From Paratinospora sagittata (taxonomy: Eukaryota > Streptophyta > Magnoliopsida > Ranunculales > Menispermaceae), in contig CM069599.1 in assembly GCA_035771175.1 (NCBI GenBank), forward strand, positions 34,629,562-34,693,561: a stretch of DNA of 64,000 bases. Direction: 5' to 3'. The notes under the pieces are model-generated. The model saw only the letters and a program-made list of their open reading frames with translations. It was not told where the DNA came from and did no database searches. The position numbers and the translations under genes are program-made. Each line of letters starts with the position of its first letter. The stretch's first letter is position 1. Below, one piece after another: positions 23,995 to 33,642 of this stretch.

Positions 23995-24445
23995 CGAATG
24001 ATTTTATGTTCCTGGTGCCATTTAACAAACCAACTTTCCCATTTTATCTCATGCTTCTCATGCAAGTTAACAAACCAACTTTCTCATCTATTAATCAATT
24101 TAATTCAACTCCAATTCACATATCTATTAACCAACTCATTCTACTAATAAAACTTATATTCTTTATTTAATAATTTTATTTATTTGCTCATACATATAAA
24201 ATATGTGTATTATATATTTCGATATACGCGTACTTCAATGTATATATTTAATTAAAATTACGGGGTGTTACAGTCGGGTTATTCGATTTTTTATGGGTTG
24301 AACCCGTGACTCAACCCAAACCGATGGAATTAGGTATTTTAAAACTCAATGCAACCCAAACTATTTATTTAACCCAACCCAAGCCAATCCAAAAGGTTCC
24401 GTTGGTCAGGTTGGTCGGGTTGATCGGATTGATGAACACCCCTAA
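21662..24445. mobile_element. hAT-like non-autonomous element, interrupted by a solo LTR
   Basis: The ends are TAAGGGTGTACAT (left) and the inverted ATGAACACCCCTAA (right). The flanking GTTTAGC occurs at 21655-21661 and at 24446-24452, so the target duplication is about 7-8 bp. The outer arms are rich in GGGTTGGGTC / CAACCCAACCC, a common feature of plant hAT-type MITE families. After removing the 1.94-kb insertion at 22332-24272 the element would be only about 0.84 kb. No transposase seen. Confidence 0.6.
22332..24272 (-). mobile_element. Solo LTR, about 1.94 kb, nested in the hAT-like element
   Basis: It starts TGTCACGACG and ends GGGGTGTTACA, and is flanked on both sides by GTCGG (22327-22331 and 24273-24277). 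TG...CA ends with a 5-bp target duplication are the signature of an LTR-retrotransposon LTR. There is no second LTR or internal domain, so it is a solo LTR. Oriented on the minus strand it begins TGTAACACCCCGTAATTTTA. An internally deleted relative lies at 43101-43262. It has an internal near-duplicate, ACAATGAGGAYTCGCAAAAC, at about 23080 and 23128, and a (TA)n run at about 23972. Confidence 0.8.
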
Positions 24446-25350
24446 GTTTAGCCATCCTTTCCCAAATTTCAATGTTAGGCTTGGCCATCCATGGCTAAAT
24501 CTTATTGACGTCTATGTTGGGTAGAGAGTGAGTATGTAGGAAGGGTAAATATGTTGTTTTACTAATAAAAAAGTTCAAAATTAACTTGATGGGTGACGTG
24601 AGATTGACTCTTGGATGAGAGGAGAAACACCTGATCATGTCTGTTTATGATTGAATAGTGGCAAGAGTACTGCCTGCTTTTCTATTGCGCTTGATCTCGC
24701 ATTATGGAGAATAACTCTATAATTTTGAGAAAGATCATTCTTACTATAATTAACTACAAGTATATATGTAATTTTATTGTAACAACCATTGAATTATACA
24801 TTGTTCATGTTCATTGTATCTCAACTCATATCATGGCTTAGTTCACCCTGCTTTATCAAAGGGTAGGTAGGACAACATTTACTTATACACATGTCATATC
24901 TAATAAGAAAAATGTTGGTGAAATGCAATTTTCAACGCTTTTACCTCCGTTGTATTGTGTGGCGGTCTAGCCGGAGTTAGAAATTGAGTTAAAAAATAGA
25001 ATTGTTCTAGTGCGGTTAATAAATGAAATATATAATGTGGTTGACATTAAGTTAATGGCTTTGCCCAAAGGTTGCCTACACAAAGGCATGGGAAGTCCAC
25101 GCCCTTAGAAGTTTTGAGTACGAAACGTGAAACATTAAACGTAAGAAAAACCAAGTCGTAGAAGTTTGGTAATATATACTGCACATGTTGCGGCCGTCCA
25201 AAACCCCATTAACATTTAAAAATCACAAATCAATACTCAATAATTGGCTTTTCGATCATCGCAAAGCATCCGGTCTTGCACCCCATTATCCTATCCCATG
25301 CACCTTCAAACACGGATTCTATACTCATACATGCATGCATACTTCTCCAT
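24446..25350. other. Intergenic, upstream of the DUF688 gene
   Basis: Old repeat remnants continue to about 24530. The rest is AT-rich with no supported gene until the promoter of the gene at 25456. Confidence 0.35.
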
Positions 25351-25372
25351 GCATAGATTATATATATATACA
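25329..25372 (+). promoter_or_regulatory. RY element and TATA box upstream of the DUF688-type gene
   Basis: ACATGCATGCATAC (about 25329-25342) contains the RY core CATGCATG, bound by B3 regulators of the LEC2/FUS3/ABI3 type. A long TATATATATA box follows at 25359-25371, about 85 bases before the ATG. Spacing fits a seed- or embryo-active promoter. Activity is inferred only. Confidence 0.5.
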
Positions 25373-25455
25373 CATGACACACATCTACATTGAAGTACAA
25401 CAGAAGACTAAGAAGAAGAAGCAGAAGAAGACAACAAATTAAGTAGAAGAGAGAA

Positions 25456-26070
25456 ATGGAACTAAGCAAAGATGAGAAGATCAAGAGCTGCCCTACTACT
25501 CTCATCTCCCTACTTCATGGAGATGAGATTTTCTTCAACAAGCTTCTCTCCAAAGACTCGTCGATCGGGTTATCTTCTCGGCACTACTTCCGGGCACCCG
25601 CCGGAGTTCCGTTCAAGTGGGAATCGGAGCCGGGAACACCCATTAATAATAACGTTTGCATCACCAATGACTTGCTTCCACCTCTGAGCCCGCCTCCGGG
25701 GGGGATGCATGGCGCCACCCCCGACCGGAGTTTCAGCCATACTGACCGGAGCAAGGGCTCCGGCTGGTTCAAAACAATATGGTACTTTTGGAAGAAAAAT
25801 AATAATAAGAGCAGTAGCAACAAGAGAAGGCTTCAAAGGTGTACCAAGGAGAACCGGGTTCAGTCCTTGGAGTATTGGATCTCCGATGCTGATTCGAGCT
25901 GGTCTTCTTCAGTGTCATCAGCTGATGATTATTCACCGAATTCGGAATCAAGGAGTGGTAAGAGGGAAGCAGGTTCGGGTTTTCGTGTACGGGTCGGAAG
26001 GCCTGATTTGGTCGGGCGTTGTAGTCCGTGGAATTTGAGTATAGTTGTGACCCGCATATCCAAAGTATGA
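25456..26070 (+). CDS. DUF688-type plant protein of unknown function, single exon
   Basis: An uninterrupted 204-aa frame starts at the first ATG after a TATA box and a purine-rich leader. The landmark is YFRAPAGVPFKWESEPGTPI (about residues 44-63), the 'VPFxWExxPGTPx' signature I associate with plant DUF688 proteins. A proline-rich stretch follows (LLPPLSPPPGG, 73-83). The middle is basic and serine-rich (KKNNNKSSSNKRR), and SSWSSSVSSADDYSPNS is near residues 147-163. There is no signal peptide, membrane segment or catalytic motif. The family's biochemical role is not known to me. Codon usage and GC content are clearly higher than the flanks, which supports a real gene. The nearest recognised genes are far away, so context gives no clue. 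Confidence 0.75.
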   Translation: MELSKDEKIKSCPTTLISLLHGDEIFFNKLLSKDSSIGLSSRHYFRAPAGVPFKWESEPGTPINNNVCITNDLLPPLSPPPGGMHGATPDRSFSHTDRSKGSGWFKTIWYFWKKNNNKSSSNKRRLQRCTKENRVQSLEYWISDADSSWSSSVSSADDYSPNSESRSGKREAGSGFRVRVGRPDLVGRCSPWNLSIVVTRISKV

Positions 26071-27750
26071 ACATTGAAGACCGGAAATAATATTAAACAT
26101 ATTTGTATTAATCATATATGGTTTATAATAGGTTTCATATTTATGTTAATTTTTAAGTGATACAATTTTTAAATTAAGAGTATCATTTTCAAGAATCAAT
26201 TAATTTCCCACTTGATTCCATGAACGTAATTATATTTTAGCTAGGGTTTAGGTTTCAGTTCATAAGTTTATGTTAAGAGAGTTGAAATAAATTATAGTTT
26301 CATTAAAAAAAATAAAAATAAAATAAAATCAGAAATAGGATGTAATTAATATAAACCACCATTTGAAAAAAAATAAATAAATAAAAATGTAGATGTCTAA
26401 GTATGAAGGTGAAGGTCTCATATTCCAACTAGATTACAAAGAATCTATTGTTATAAAATAGAGACTTTTTTTCATAAACAAATGCTACATGAAAGAAGGG
26501 AAGTAGAGGATACAAAGGAGGAAATTTTCTTTGAAATATGTCATTATGTAATATTAAGTTAACATATTACATAATATTAAGTTATGAATGCACCACATAT
26601 GTCATTATGTAATATTAAGTTAACATATTCTAATAAAAATTAAACTAAATTGAATTATTTTAATATTGTTTTTCTTTTTTCTTTTGAACTCAATTATTGT
26701 AATAGTACTGTTGATATTCCCAATCATAATAATTTTGAATATTTAATATTTGATAATCATAGAGTTGTTTTCAATCATATATATTGTTCCTGTTGATCAA
26801 CCTCAGTAGAGCAATTTAAAAATATTTGAAGGTTTGTTTGATTGTGATCACTTTAATGATATTCTAAGTGAATGCCCTAATTATATAAGATTAGGAAAAA
26901 TAAAATGAAGTAGAAGATAACTAAATAAAATTAGGGGACAAAATCAAAGAGATTTAAATATTTGATAGAGATGAAGCAATATTCAGTCTAATTATATATG
27001 ATGAAAACGATATGAAAGGGTTAACTCTTTAGTTGCTTGAACCGACTCAAATTCTGTAAGCAAGTCATATGTAAGTATTTTGAAATTAACTAGGAAATGA
27101 TTGGTTTGTGAATAAAAAACAAGAACATGCACAATGAGAAAAATAAAAATTCAAGAAATAATATTTTATCATTTTTTGACAAAAAAAAAATGTTTTATGA
27201 GTAAGATTTCGAAAATTCTTTTTGAATATGGTCAAGTAAACACCATTTTCATGTTCGAATTTTCATATATAAAAAAGCTATATGGAAATCACAAACCACA
27301 CGAACATTTTTTTAATATGGTCGAGTAACTTGAAATTTCTGAAATACATAAATCTACAAGATTTAAAAAATAAAAAATAACGGGTTATGTATTTATTAAA
27401 GAAAGAAAAAATAAAAGACTGACTCACGCCTTTACAAGTAGAAAGCCCACTGAAAACTTGTTATTTGTGCGTTAAACCCAATTTCACAAAGAAAGCCCGA
27501 CACAATCTCCAAGCACCAAGCCCAATGGACTTCCCGTATTACGCTGATCCACTGATTATGAAAACCAAACCCAATAGTCTCTTTCATACGGAAGTAAAGG
27601 TTAATGCATTATCCTTTTTTTTCTTGACCCTACGCCCTTTTTAATCAAAGGGTATTTGACGCAGTGCAGAAAGCGTTGAAATATTACGAGACAAATGAAT
27701 ATGCGACGAAGGGGTGTAATTGGGGTAAGTGTTAAAAGAAAAGCATTTTA
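26071..27750. other. Intergenic AT-rich, with a 33-bp direct repeat
   Basis: No gene. The string ATATGTCATTATGTAATATTAAGTTAACATATT occurs in two copies (about 26535-26567 and 26597-26629), with a partial inverted copy between them. It is otherwise featureless. Confidence 0.4.
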
Positions 27751-27769
27751 AATCACCACGTACATATGG

Positions 27770-28090
27770 TTGGTAGGAGAGCACGTGCCTTGGCTACGGT
27801 CTCACTCTCTCTTCTTTGACCAGATTCCATTCCTCTATGGCTTCTAATATAATTATTAACCCGCACGAGTAAGAAAGAGAATCAGCCACATAGGACGCGA
27901 TGCACACGTGTTCCCATGCTTCGCGGCTTCCGCTCCTCCATCCAACAACCTCGTGCCACGTGTCCTTTGACCTTTGCTTGCGGTAGCGAAAGACGGGTTC
28001 CACGCCGTTGATTGCTAAGTTGATTGAGGGAACACTGAACCAACCTGTTGGGCTTATCTGTGAAGCATTCCAGATTACTTCTGTGGCGTG
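27770..28090. promoter_or_regulatory. GC-richer island with G-box/ABRE and W-box motifs
   Basis: Within about 300 bp are GAGCACGTGCC (27779), GCACACGTGTTC (27902) and GTGCCACGTGTCC (27952), all ACGT-core G-box/ABRE types. TTTGACC W-box cores occur near 27818 and 27967. Base composition is far from the AT-rich flanks. No convincing reading frame. It resembles a promoter or enhancer whose gene is not evident. Confidence 0.4.
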
Positions 28091-28930
28091 ACATTATAAT
28101 AAAAGAACATGTCTAATACAAATCTATGGATACTCTTTAAAAATAAATAAAAAAACTATGTGTTTCTCCTTAATTAATGAAATATAATTTTTCCTTTATT
28201 TAATTTGTTACCCTCTTTTTGAATTATTTAAAAATAAATTTACAATTTAAGTTTTCAAAAAAGGAAAAAAGAAGAAGATAAAACTAGATCAATAAATATT
28301 TTTAAAATAAAAAAATTAACTTGAAGGCTTGTAATTTTTATTTAATTATATTTGTTGAGTTCAAGTTTTTATTTTTTTGATTTAAATTTTTTATTCTAAT
28401 TTATCTTAATAAAATTCAATAGGGGATAACAAATCAAAATATAGGTACTCAACAAGCAGTAAAAATTATAATACAAAGTTTTTATTCTTGTATTTTTAAA
28501 GGATATATTATGTTTTAATTAAAAAATTTAAAATAAAAGGTAAAAATAAAAATATATGATAGAAATATCTTTACATTTAAGGACTTTTAGTCTTTTAATC
28601 TTAAAATACTTATTTCCTCTTATTTGAAATCAAGACTTTTTGCTTCTTGATTCTGATTTCTAAATTTGTTGATTTTACTATTGAATTATAAAAAATAAAA
28701 TAAAAATTACAAAATTTTATTCATCTTCCTTTTATTTATTTAGACATAATTTTTCACCAGCTATTTACTCTACACCAAGGAAGAGATATTTAGAGTATGG
28801 CATAATTAATATTTCTGAGAATTATCATTATCGTATTAAGTCGGAACAATACCTGTTCTATCCAAATAGATAAAATAATAATAAAAAAAAGAAAAAGAAA
28901 AGAGAATCATGTGTAGAATATAAAGTATGA
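28091..28930. other. Intergenic, very AT-rich, nothing recognised
   Basis: Low-complexity A/T runs on both strands. No frame, RNA gene or repeat with borders. Confidence 0.35.
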
Positions 28931-28970
28931 ATTAAAATCATGTGAGGGGGGAGAGTGTCAGTTTGTGTGT

Positions 28971-29246
28971 TATATAATAAGGTGAAGCGAACGTGAGGGG
29001 AACCACTTATTTAATCAGCTTTGACCATTGACCAAAGACTATTCTTCTCCGATTACAAAGAAAGCGAACCCATGCACCACCGCACCACCAAAAGCACCGC
29101 CAATTTCTCCCAATCTCCCCTTCTCTGTAGACTCTTTGGAGTTCAGCCACTTTGGCTTTGCTTGCTTTTTAATTTTTGAATAGAATCTTTGACGCCACGT
29201 TTCGATTTTGGGCGTTTTAATGGCTAAGGATGCCTCTCCTCTTTAG
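28971..29246 (+). promoter_or_regulatory. Promoter plus first exon of an unidentified transcript (candidate)
   Basis: TATATAATAA at 28971 is followed by paired W-boxes (GCTTTGACCATTGACCAAAG, about 29021). The exon-like, GC-richer segment ends at a consensus donor CTCTTTAG|GTAAATTT (29246/29247). It holds a 35-codon ORF (29072-29179, starting MHHRTTKST and ending in a hydrophobic LWLCLLFNF) and an 8-codon ORF that stops exactly at the donor (29220-29246). No downstream coding exon is visible. It may be the leader of a lost gene or a stress-responsive noncoding RNA. Confidence 0.3.
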
Positions 29247-29249
29247 GTA

Positions 29250-30815
29250 AATTTTGACGCATTTATTGATTGATTTTACACATTTCTTTCTCTTTTGTGT
29301 AGTTTGGTAAGTGACTTGGGATGTTGACAATGAGGTAGAGAAAGCGGATCTTTTAATAGGGTTAAGAAGTAAAGTACAATGATAAAGAGTACAAGAGGCC
29401 TAGATAAAAATCATGAGAACTAACTATCATAATCTTGCATCCACTTTTATTACGAAACAAAAAATTCATACTTATTTGTAAGAGGTGAAAATCAAACTCT
29501 TAATTTTAAGTGAAAGTTTGGATGCACATTATTAGAAGTAGCTAATGTACATTAATAGATATATACTTTTTAATGTTTTTTTTTATATCTAATTGAGAAA
29601 ATATTAATTAATTTGGTGTATAATTTATTTATTTTTTTTTTGTAAAAGTATTTGGTGTATAGTTTAAGGTAGGCAAATGTTTAAGTGAGCAAGCCGGCCC
29701 TCCTTTTATCAAAAGCCAAAAAGAAGAAAGAAAACATAAGCCCCCCTTTTATCTTAGTATTGTGAAGTTGAGGCAACTACAATTTTTTTTTTCTTTTCAA
29801 AAATATTTTTACAATTTAAAAATTATATTCAAAACTATATTCATACACATATAGCATACGGTGAATGATGGGTGTTACTTTTTGAGAAATGCTAAAATAA
29901 TCTAAAATATACACTCAAAAATATAATCAAGCTGATGTAGTAATACATCACATCACCACATTATAAGAGAAAAAAAATAAAAAGAAAACACTCACTACTT
30001 ACCATACGCTATATTAGATGTGGTATGATTTTTAAGTGTATTGCCACACTTTTTTACATATGTATTGTGGGTCAATTTAAGTTGTGTTAGGTTCGTTATC
30101 TGAAAACAAGAATATAATCTCAAAAGAGAAAACTTGAAAAATAACTTTTACCGTTTTCTCTAAAAAAATTTGTTTTCTTAACAAAAAAAATAAAAAACTG
30201 TTTTCGAAATCTTTTGAACCAAATAAGTTTTTAGCGTTTTCAGATTTTTGAATATAAAAAACTGTATCTAAATCACGAATCAAAAGCAACCTTAAGATTC
30301 CTCTTTTTTTTCGGTTTAATCAAGTAGTATATATCTTCAAGGTGAAAATCACACTTGATAACTAAACTAATTCATACATGTATCATGCTAGATATATGAA
30401 TAAAATAAATTCATGTAATTGACCCATACAGTTGAAAAAAAAAAAATACCTTAGTTGAATTGAGTTTTATTCCAGTATGACATATAATATATAGTGTTAC
30501 AAATACTTGCTTACATATATACATGTATGATTGATCATCTTACAATATTAAAACATAGACAGCACATTTGAATTTAATCAAGGAAGCCCACTAGTAAATA
30601 TAAAAGAAAAAAGACAAACCAACATATTACGTTTAAAAACTTTCGTAATTAATTAGAATAACAAATTACAGGAAAAGGTCAGACTACTATATTAAAAATA
30701 TTCGCTTCATATATATGACATGATTAGATTTTGCAACATTACATAAACAACATATCTTTGTGTGTATTTATGTATGGATTTAGTGTGAATCACATCGTCA
30801 CTAGAAAAAGAGAAG
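29250..30815. other. Intergenic, no gene
   Basis: AT-rich. A minus-strand frame at 30077-30289 is Phe/Lys-rich low-complexity sequence and is not supported as a gene. Confidence 0.35.
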
Positions 30816-30821
30816 AGTTTT

Positions 30822-30995
30822 TCAAATTTTTTTAAAAATATATGCTACAGAGGTAAGGTCCTCCATGCCTCTGCTAGCGTTGACATGAATACCAGGTCCT
30901 AACATTGCTTTAAATGTGGAAGAAAATCCCATCATGATGAACCCATCAGTCACACATGAATGGCTACTCGGTACGTAGAACATCAACACAGTATC
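30822..30995 (-). pseudogene. Isolated terminal-exon-like coding segment, unidentified
   Basis: On the minus strand the acceptor CATGCCAG|GATACTG opens a phase-0 frame of 57 codons ending in TGA at 30822. The translation looks like globular protein: DTVLMFYVPSSHS, CVTDGFIMMGF, then LGPGIHVNASRGMEDL. Its composition is unlike the surrounding low-complexity DNA. No other exon could be found within the next 600 bases upstream on that strand. It is probably the last exon of a decayed or transposed gene. I do not recognise the family. Confidence 0.3.
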
Positions 30996-31002
30996 CTGGC
31001 AT

Positions 31003-31660
31003 GGTAAAGTAATTGCACTAAATTAAGGAAAACGATTACTTTACATGCTTTTTTTTAAACATATTTTTTATATTATAAATAAAAATAATTAAATTATTTT
31101 AAATTAAATGACAGAACCTTGTATTAAGTAATTAACATATGATACGGGATACTATTATATAATTTAAGGTAATTTAATCACTTTTACTTGTAATATTAAA
31201 AATACATATTAAAAAAATATGTCCTTATAGCATTATCCTTAAATTAAATCGAATTCAAAATAATAATAATAAAATGTTGTATTTTCAAATCTATACACAC
31301 CCTCTTCGTTTTTGACTTAATTGTGACATAAAATTATTATTTTTTAAATATTATTAAAATAAAAATAATGACTCTTTTGTTATATATCAATCATACAACG
31401 AACACTCGGCGATTATCAATTTTTTTTAAAATAATAATAAATAAATAAATAAACACATATTTCAAAAAGATGTAAATACAAAAAAAAAAAAATTAGGTTC
31501 TACATTTTTTAGGTGGTCAGCAAATTCAAGATTCACATAGCACCATGTTATTTATTTGCTAAGTTTTGACAAATTAACTTATGATAAATGAGTAATTATT
31601 TTTATTTTTATGATATTTAAGAATTTTTTTTTAATTTCTTGTGGCAATCTAAGTCAAAAG
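31003..31660. other. Intergenic AT-rich, no gene
   Basis: Homopolymer-rich DNA up to the target site of the Pack-MULE. Nothing recognised. Confidence 0.35.
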
Positions 31661-31675
31661 CTGCACCCTTACCCT

Positions 31676-32918
31676 GGGCTTTTTACATGATTACCCTTCT
31701 AAAAAAGAATAATTTCACAAATGTCATCCCTTTAAAAATAATGTCACATTTGTCACATTTTACTGTTCACTGCACAATCATCGCACAGTCAGCACGCCAC
31801 GTCGGCGCGGAAGTGAAATTTTTTTAAGTGGAAGGGAAGACGTCTTTTGAAAAGACGCCTTCCCTTTCACTATAAAAAAAAAATTGTGAAGGGAAGGCGT
31901 CTTTTCAAAAGACGCATTCCCTTCAAAATTTTTTTAGTTTTTTTTTAACTTAAGAGAAGGCGTCTTTTCAAAAGACGCCTTCTCTTGAACGCTATTTTTT
32001 TTTGCCATCGTTCAGTAGTAGTGTCACTGCCCTTTTATGGTTTGTTTCTGATAATTCAACAACTAGTGGACTTCTTGCAGTTGGAATGGAGAGTGGGCTC
32101 ATTGAACTGTGGGCATTTTCTGGCAGAAAAACCGATGGCATTGACCAGGCAAAATTAGATCTCAGTGCTACTCTCGCAGTTCGGTTTGATCCATTCATGT
32201 CTCATGTTTCTACAGTGCATCGCCTGGCTTGGAGAAACCCTAAGAAGACTGAAGATTGCAATGCTGCACAACTTGCTTCTTGCGGATCTGATAATTGCAT
32301 AAGAATTTTTGAAGTAAAGTTTAGATTGATACTCAGTGTCATATTTCCATTGTTATATATATATATATATATTCACATGTAAGCTCACTGTGCTCAATGA
32401 TCCTCTAACTTGTAAACTACCACATAGAGTCTGCCTGTTTGAAATCATTTAAATTCTCTCAGGCTCGAAAAAAACGTATAATTTATGTTGATTTGTATTG
32501 GTATCTTAGGATATGTAACTAAGATTAGTCGAGATAAAAACCCCAGAGATCCAGATGAGAAACACACAAAAAAAGAAAAGAAAAGAAAAAACTTACAGGG
32601 ACTAAATTGGTGGTGTTGATGGTGAGGAAAGAGATCTCGTCGACTTTGGAGGCGGAAAACGGTGAGCATTGGTGGTGATACCGATTCAAAGAAAGGAAAG
32701 GAAAAAAAAAAAAAAAGTGAAAGAGAATGCGTCTTTTGAAAAGACGTCTTCCCTTCCACTTGTAAAAAAAAAAATGCCACCTCTGCGTCGACGTGACGCT
32801 TGTTTGGCGTGCTGACTGTGCAGTGAACAGTAAAATGTGGCAAATGTGACATTATTTTTGAGGAGATGGTATTTGTGAAATTTTTTTTTTTTTAAAGGGT
32901 AATCATGTATTTTTGCCC
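31676..32918. mobile_element. Pack-MULE (MULE-2) carrying an ELP2 gene fragment
   Basis: The 1,243-bp element is flanked by an exact 9-bp target duplication CCTTACCCT (31667-31675 and 32919-32927). The ends read inward GGGCTTTTTACATGATTACCC and GGGCAAAAATACATGATTAC. They then share TTTCACAAAT, GTCACATTTGTCACATTTTA-like sequence and ACAGTCAGCACGCC, the same TIR family as the element at 19637-21008. Palindromes built on AAGGGAAGACGTCTTTT lie in the left TIR (about 31830, 31885 and 31951) and one in the right TIR (about 32717). The interior holds an ELP2-like coding fragment (plus strand). On the minus strand it has an exon-like piece (FSASKVDEISFLT, donor CCCT|GTAAGT near 32597). No transposase, so it is mobilised in trans if at all. 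Confidence 0.9.
32003..32325 (+). pseudogene. ELP2: Captured fragment of Elongator subunit 2 (ELP2), C-terminal WD40 region
   Basis: The plus frame reads PSFSSSVTALLW, LAVGMESGLIELW, AVRFDPFMSHVSTVHRLAWR and QLASCGSDNCIRIFEVKF. This matches the last WD40 repeats of plant ELP2 as I remember it (SSVTAVAW, VAVGMESGLIEL, EPFMCHVSAVNRLAWR, DNCVRVF in Arabidopsis). ELP2 is a roughly 830-aa WD40 scaffold of the Elongator tRNA/histone acetyltransferase complex. Only about 107 residues are here, with no start codon of its own, no stop at the normal end, and immediate TIR borders. It cannot encode ELP2. It is a transduplicated fragment with very few disabling changes, which suggests recent capture. Confidence 0.85.
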
Positions 32919-32927
32919 CCTTACCCT

Positions 32928-33642
32928 CCTCTGTAATCCATCACCATGCTACGTGTACTGAAAAGAAGAAAACGAGAGTTAGATTAATCCGACGCCCGGA
33001 ACTACAAGATCCTTTAAGAACCAAGGAGAGAAGTCACCAGTTCTCAGCGAGGGGCGCGGGGGGTGCTCATGCATCATCCTATGTGTTCCTTTATCACTTC
33101 AATCCAGTCATCCAGCGACGGAAAATTCGCCACGTGTCCGAGTTCCACAGCCCCTGATGACGTGTCGCCCCCTCCCATCTCCTGCTTCCCACAACCAAAT
33201 ACACACACACATACACACAGACTCTCTCTCTTAAGCGGGCGAGGGCATTTTCGAGATAGATAGAGAGAGAGCTCTTGTGACCGCCTAGTCGTCCCATAAA
33301 AACCTTCCACGTGCCTTTCTCTCACGGGCATACTCGAATCTTAAAATACCTTCCCTAGATCCAAATCATAACCATCTCCATCTCCATCCGTCCCTCAAAA
33401 CAGCAAAAGTCAACAAGTCAACGAAGACAGCGGCTAATCTTTCACGGTTCATCAAAGTTGGCAATTCTCTTGTATATCTAAGATTTATCTATAATTTACT
33501 AACCTCGTTTATCGTGTCATCTCTCTCGTTCTCTCTTCTCTTCCCTTTCTTCACCTCTATATCTATGTCACTCCTCTTCTTCTCTTCTTCGCCTTCCTTA
33601 ATATTACCTTCATTTCCCAAATTACCCTTCATCTTCTGATCC
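32928..33642 (+). promoter_or_regulatory. Upstream region of the AIL5-like gene
   Basis: The region is GC-richer, with ACGT-core motifs GCCACGTGTCC (about 33130), TGACGTGTCG (about 33159) and TTCCACGTGCC (about 33305), a short (CA)n tract at about 33201-33220, and a long pyrimidine-rich leader (CTCTCTCGTTCTCTCTTCTC, about 33522) before the ATG at 33643. It is probably promoter plus 5' leader. No sharp TATA box could be chosen. Confidence 0.5.

Noticed and set aside
27794..28094. Two overlapping minus-strand frames of about 70 codons
   Set aside because: No start context or family resemblance; the G-box motifs explain the GC content better as regulatory DNA.
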